A DNA stretch of 6,381 nucleotides from an uncultured Collinsella sp. (GTDB lineage Bacteria; Actinomycetota; Coriobacteriia; Coriobacteriales; Coriobacteriaceae). The position numbers were made by a program, and so were the translations under genes. The stretch is taken from assembly GCA_900754385.1 (NCBI GenBank), contig CAAECP010000203.1, positions 1-6,381 of the forward strand, given 5' to 3'. This document shows positions 6,041-6,381 of this stretch, piece after piece (position 1 is the stretch's first letter; each line of letters begins with the position of its first letter). The notes below the pieces were generated by a model. That model had not been told where the DNA came from. It searched no databases and worked only from the letters and a program-made list of their open reading frames with translations.

Positions 6041-6381
6041 TGTTAGCGCCGGGCGATTTTAGCCGCTAATAGTCAAACTATTTTGACCAATCCCGGTCAC
6101 CGAATAATGGCCACCGTGCCTCCCCGCCGCCACTACGCTGGTGGTGCCAACACGCCGGCGTTAGGAGGACCATTGAGGTGAACGAGAGACACGATGACCT
6201 ACAGGAGATTATAGACGCGGCGCTCCGGGAGATGGCCGCGGAGGAGGGCGACGGGTTCGACCCGCAGGCATGCAACCTCGCGGAGTTCTGCAGGAGGACG
6301 GGGCTCACCCGCTCCCGCGCGAGGACGGTCAGGGCACACGGGTTCAGGGCCCTGCCCCACGGGAACAGCGGGAGGAGGGCC
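6041..6381 (+). mobile_element. Probable left end of an IS21-like insertion sequence (cut by window end)
   Basis: A transposase-like gene begins at 6178 after about 140 bases of non-coding sequence that contains small inverted repeats (gtcaaa/tttgac at 6072-6087; aatag/ctatt overlapping it). Such a pre-gene segment with repeated motifs suits the transposase-binding end of an IS. The boundary near TGTTAGCGCC at 6041 is a guess from the TG start common to IS21 ends; the other end is outside the window. Base composition becomes very G/C-rich from about 6110. Confidence 0.4.
6178..6381 (+). CDS. Transposase N-terminus, probably IS21 family (partial, runs off right edge)
   Basis: Only the first 68 residues are in the window. 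The GTG at 6178 follows AGGAGGA (6163-6169) by eight bases. Residues 8-24 form an acidic helix. Residues 33-56 (NLAEFCRRTGLTRSRARTVR then AHGF) look like a helix-turn-helix, followed by a basic PHGNSGRRA. From memory this resembles the start of IS21-type transposases found in Coriobacteriia; the DDE catalytic core would be downstream and is not seen. Arginine is written mostly as AGG, while the genes to the left use CGC/CGT, which fits foreign origin. It could instead be another DNA-binding protein. Confidence 0.55.
   Translation, partial: MNERHDDLQEIIDAALREMAAEEGDGFDPQACNLAEFCRRTGLTRSRARTVRAHGFRALPHGNSGRRA

Noticed and set aside
6078..6308. Minus-strand open frame over the transposase start
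   Set aside because: Low-complexity Ser/Cys-rich product, opposite a frame with a good ribosome site and a helix-turn-helix.

Overview
The window looks like a chromosomal accessory region of a moderately high-GC bacterium. Codon use, the OFA-type MFS carriers and the style of the transposase suggest an anaerobic gut actinobacterium of the Coriobacteriia, such as a Collinsella relative. That placement is inference; no phylogenetic marker is present.

Layout. At 39-1193 (+) there is an MFS carrier gene that has lost the part encoding its first membrane helix. Its broken 5' end lies beside a half copy of a short repeat that also occurs at 5922-5954. A strong hairpin terminator (1229-1278) follows. 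A TetR-family repressor gene (1332-1910) is on the minus strand. The 224-bp divergent control region (1911-2134) holds repeated operator-like motifs and a 15-bp palindrome. To the right is a + strand operon of three genes. They are an agmatine-deiminase-family enzyme (2135-3373), an ornithine/putrescine-carbamoyltransferase-like enzyme (3496-4560) and a full-length MFS carrier (4572-5837) closely related to the truncated one. A U-tailed terminator (5888-5916) closes the operon. The right edge holds a 12-bp inverted repeat and the start of a probable IS21-like insertion sequence (transposase from 6178, cut by the window end).

How the genes may work together. The deiminase would hydrolyse a guanidino compound to a ureido (carbamoyl) compound and ammonia. 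The carbamoyltransferase would phosphorolyse that to an amine plus carbamoyl phosphate. The MFS protein would import the substrate or exchange it for the product, and the TetR protein would sense the substrate. This is the logic of the agmatine deiminase pathway, but no carbamate kinase is in the window and the carrier is not of the usual APC-type agmatine/putrescine exchanger family. The carbamoyltransferase keeps its carbamoyl-phosphate-binding residues but has lost every ornithine-recognition motif I can align (HCLP has become HELP, and the SMG loop is absent). The best candidate for something undescribed is therefore a guanidino-compound catabolic operon with a substrate other than agmatine or arginine.
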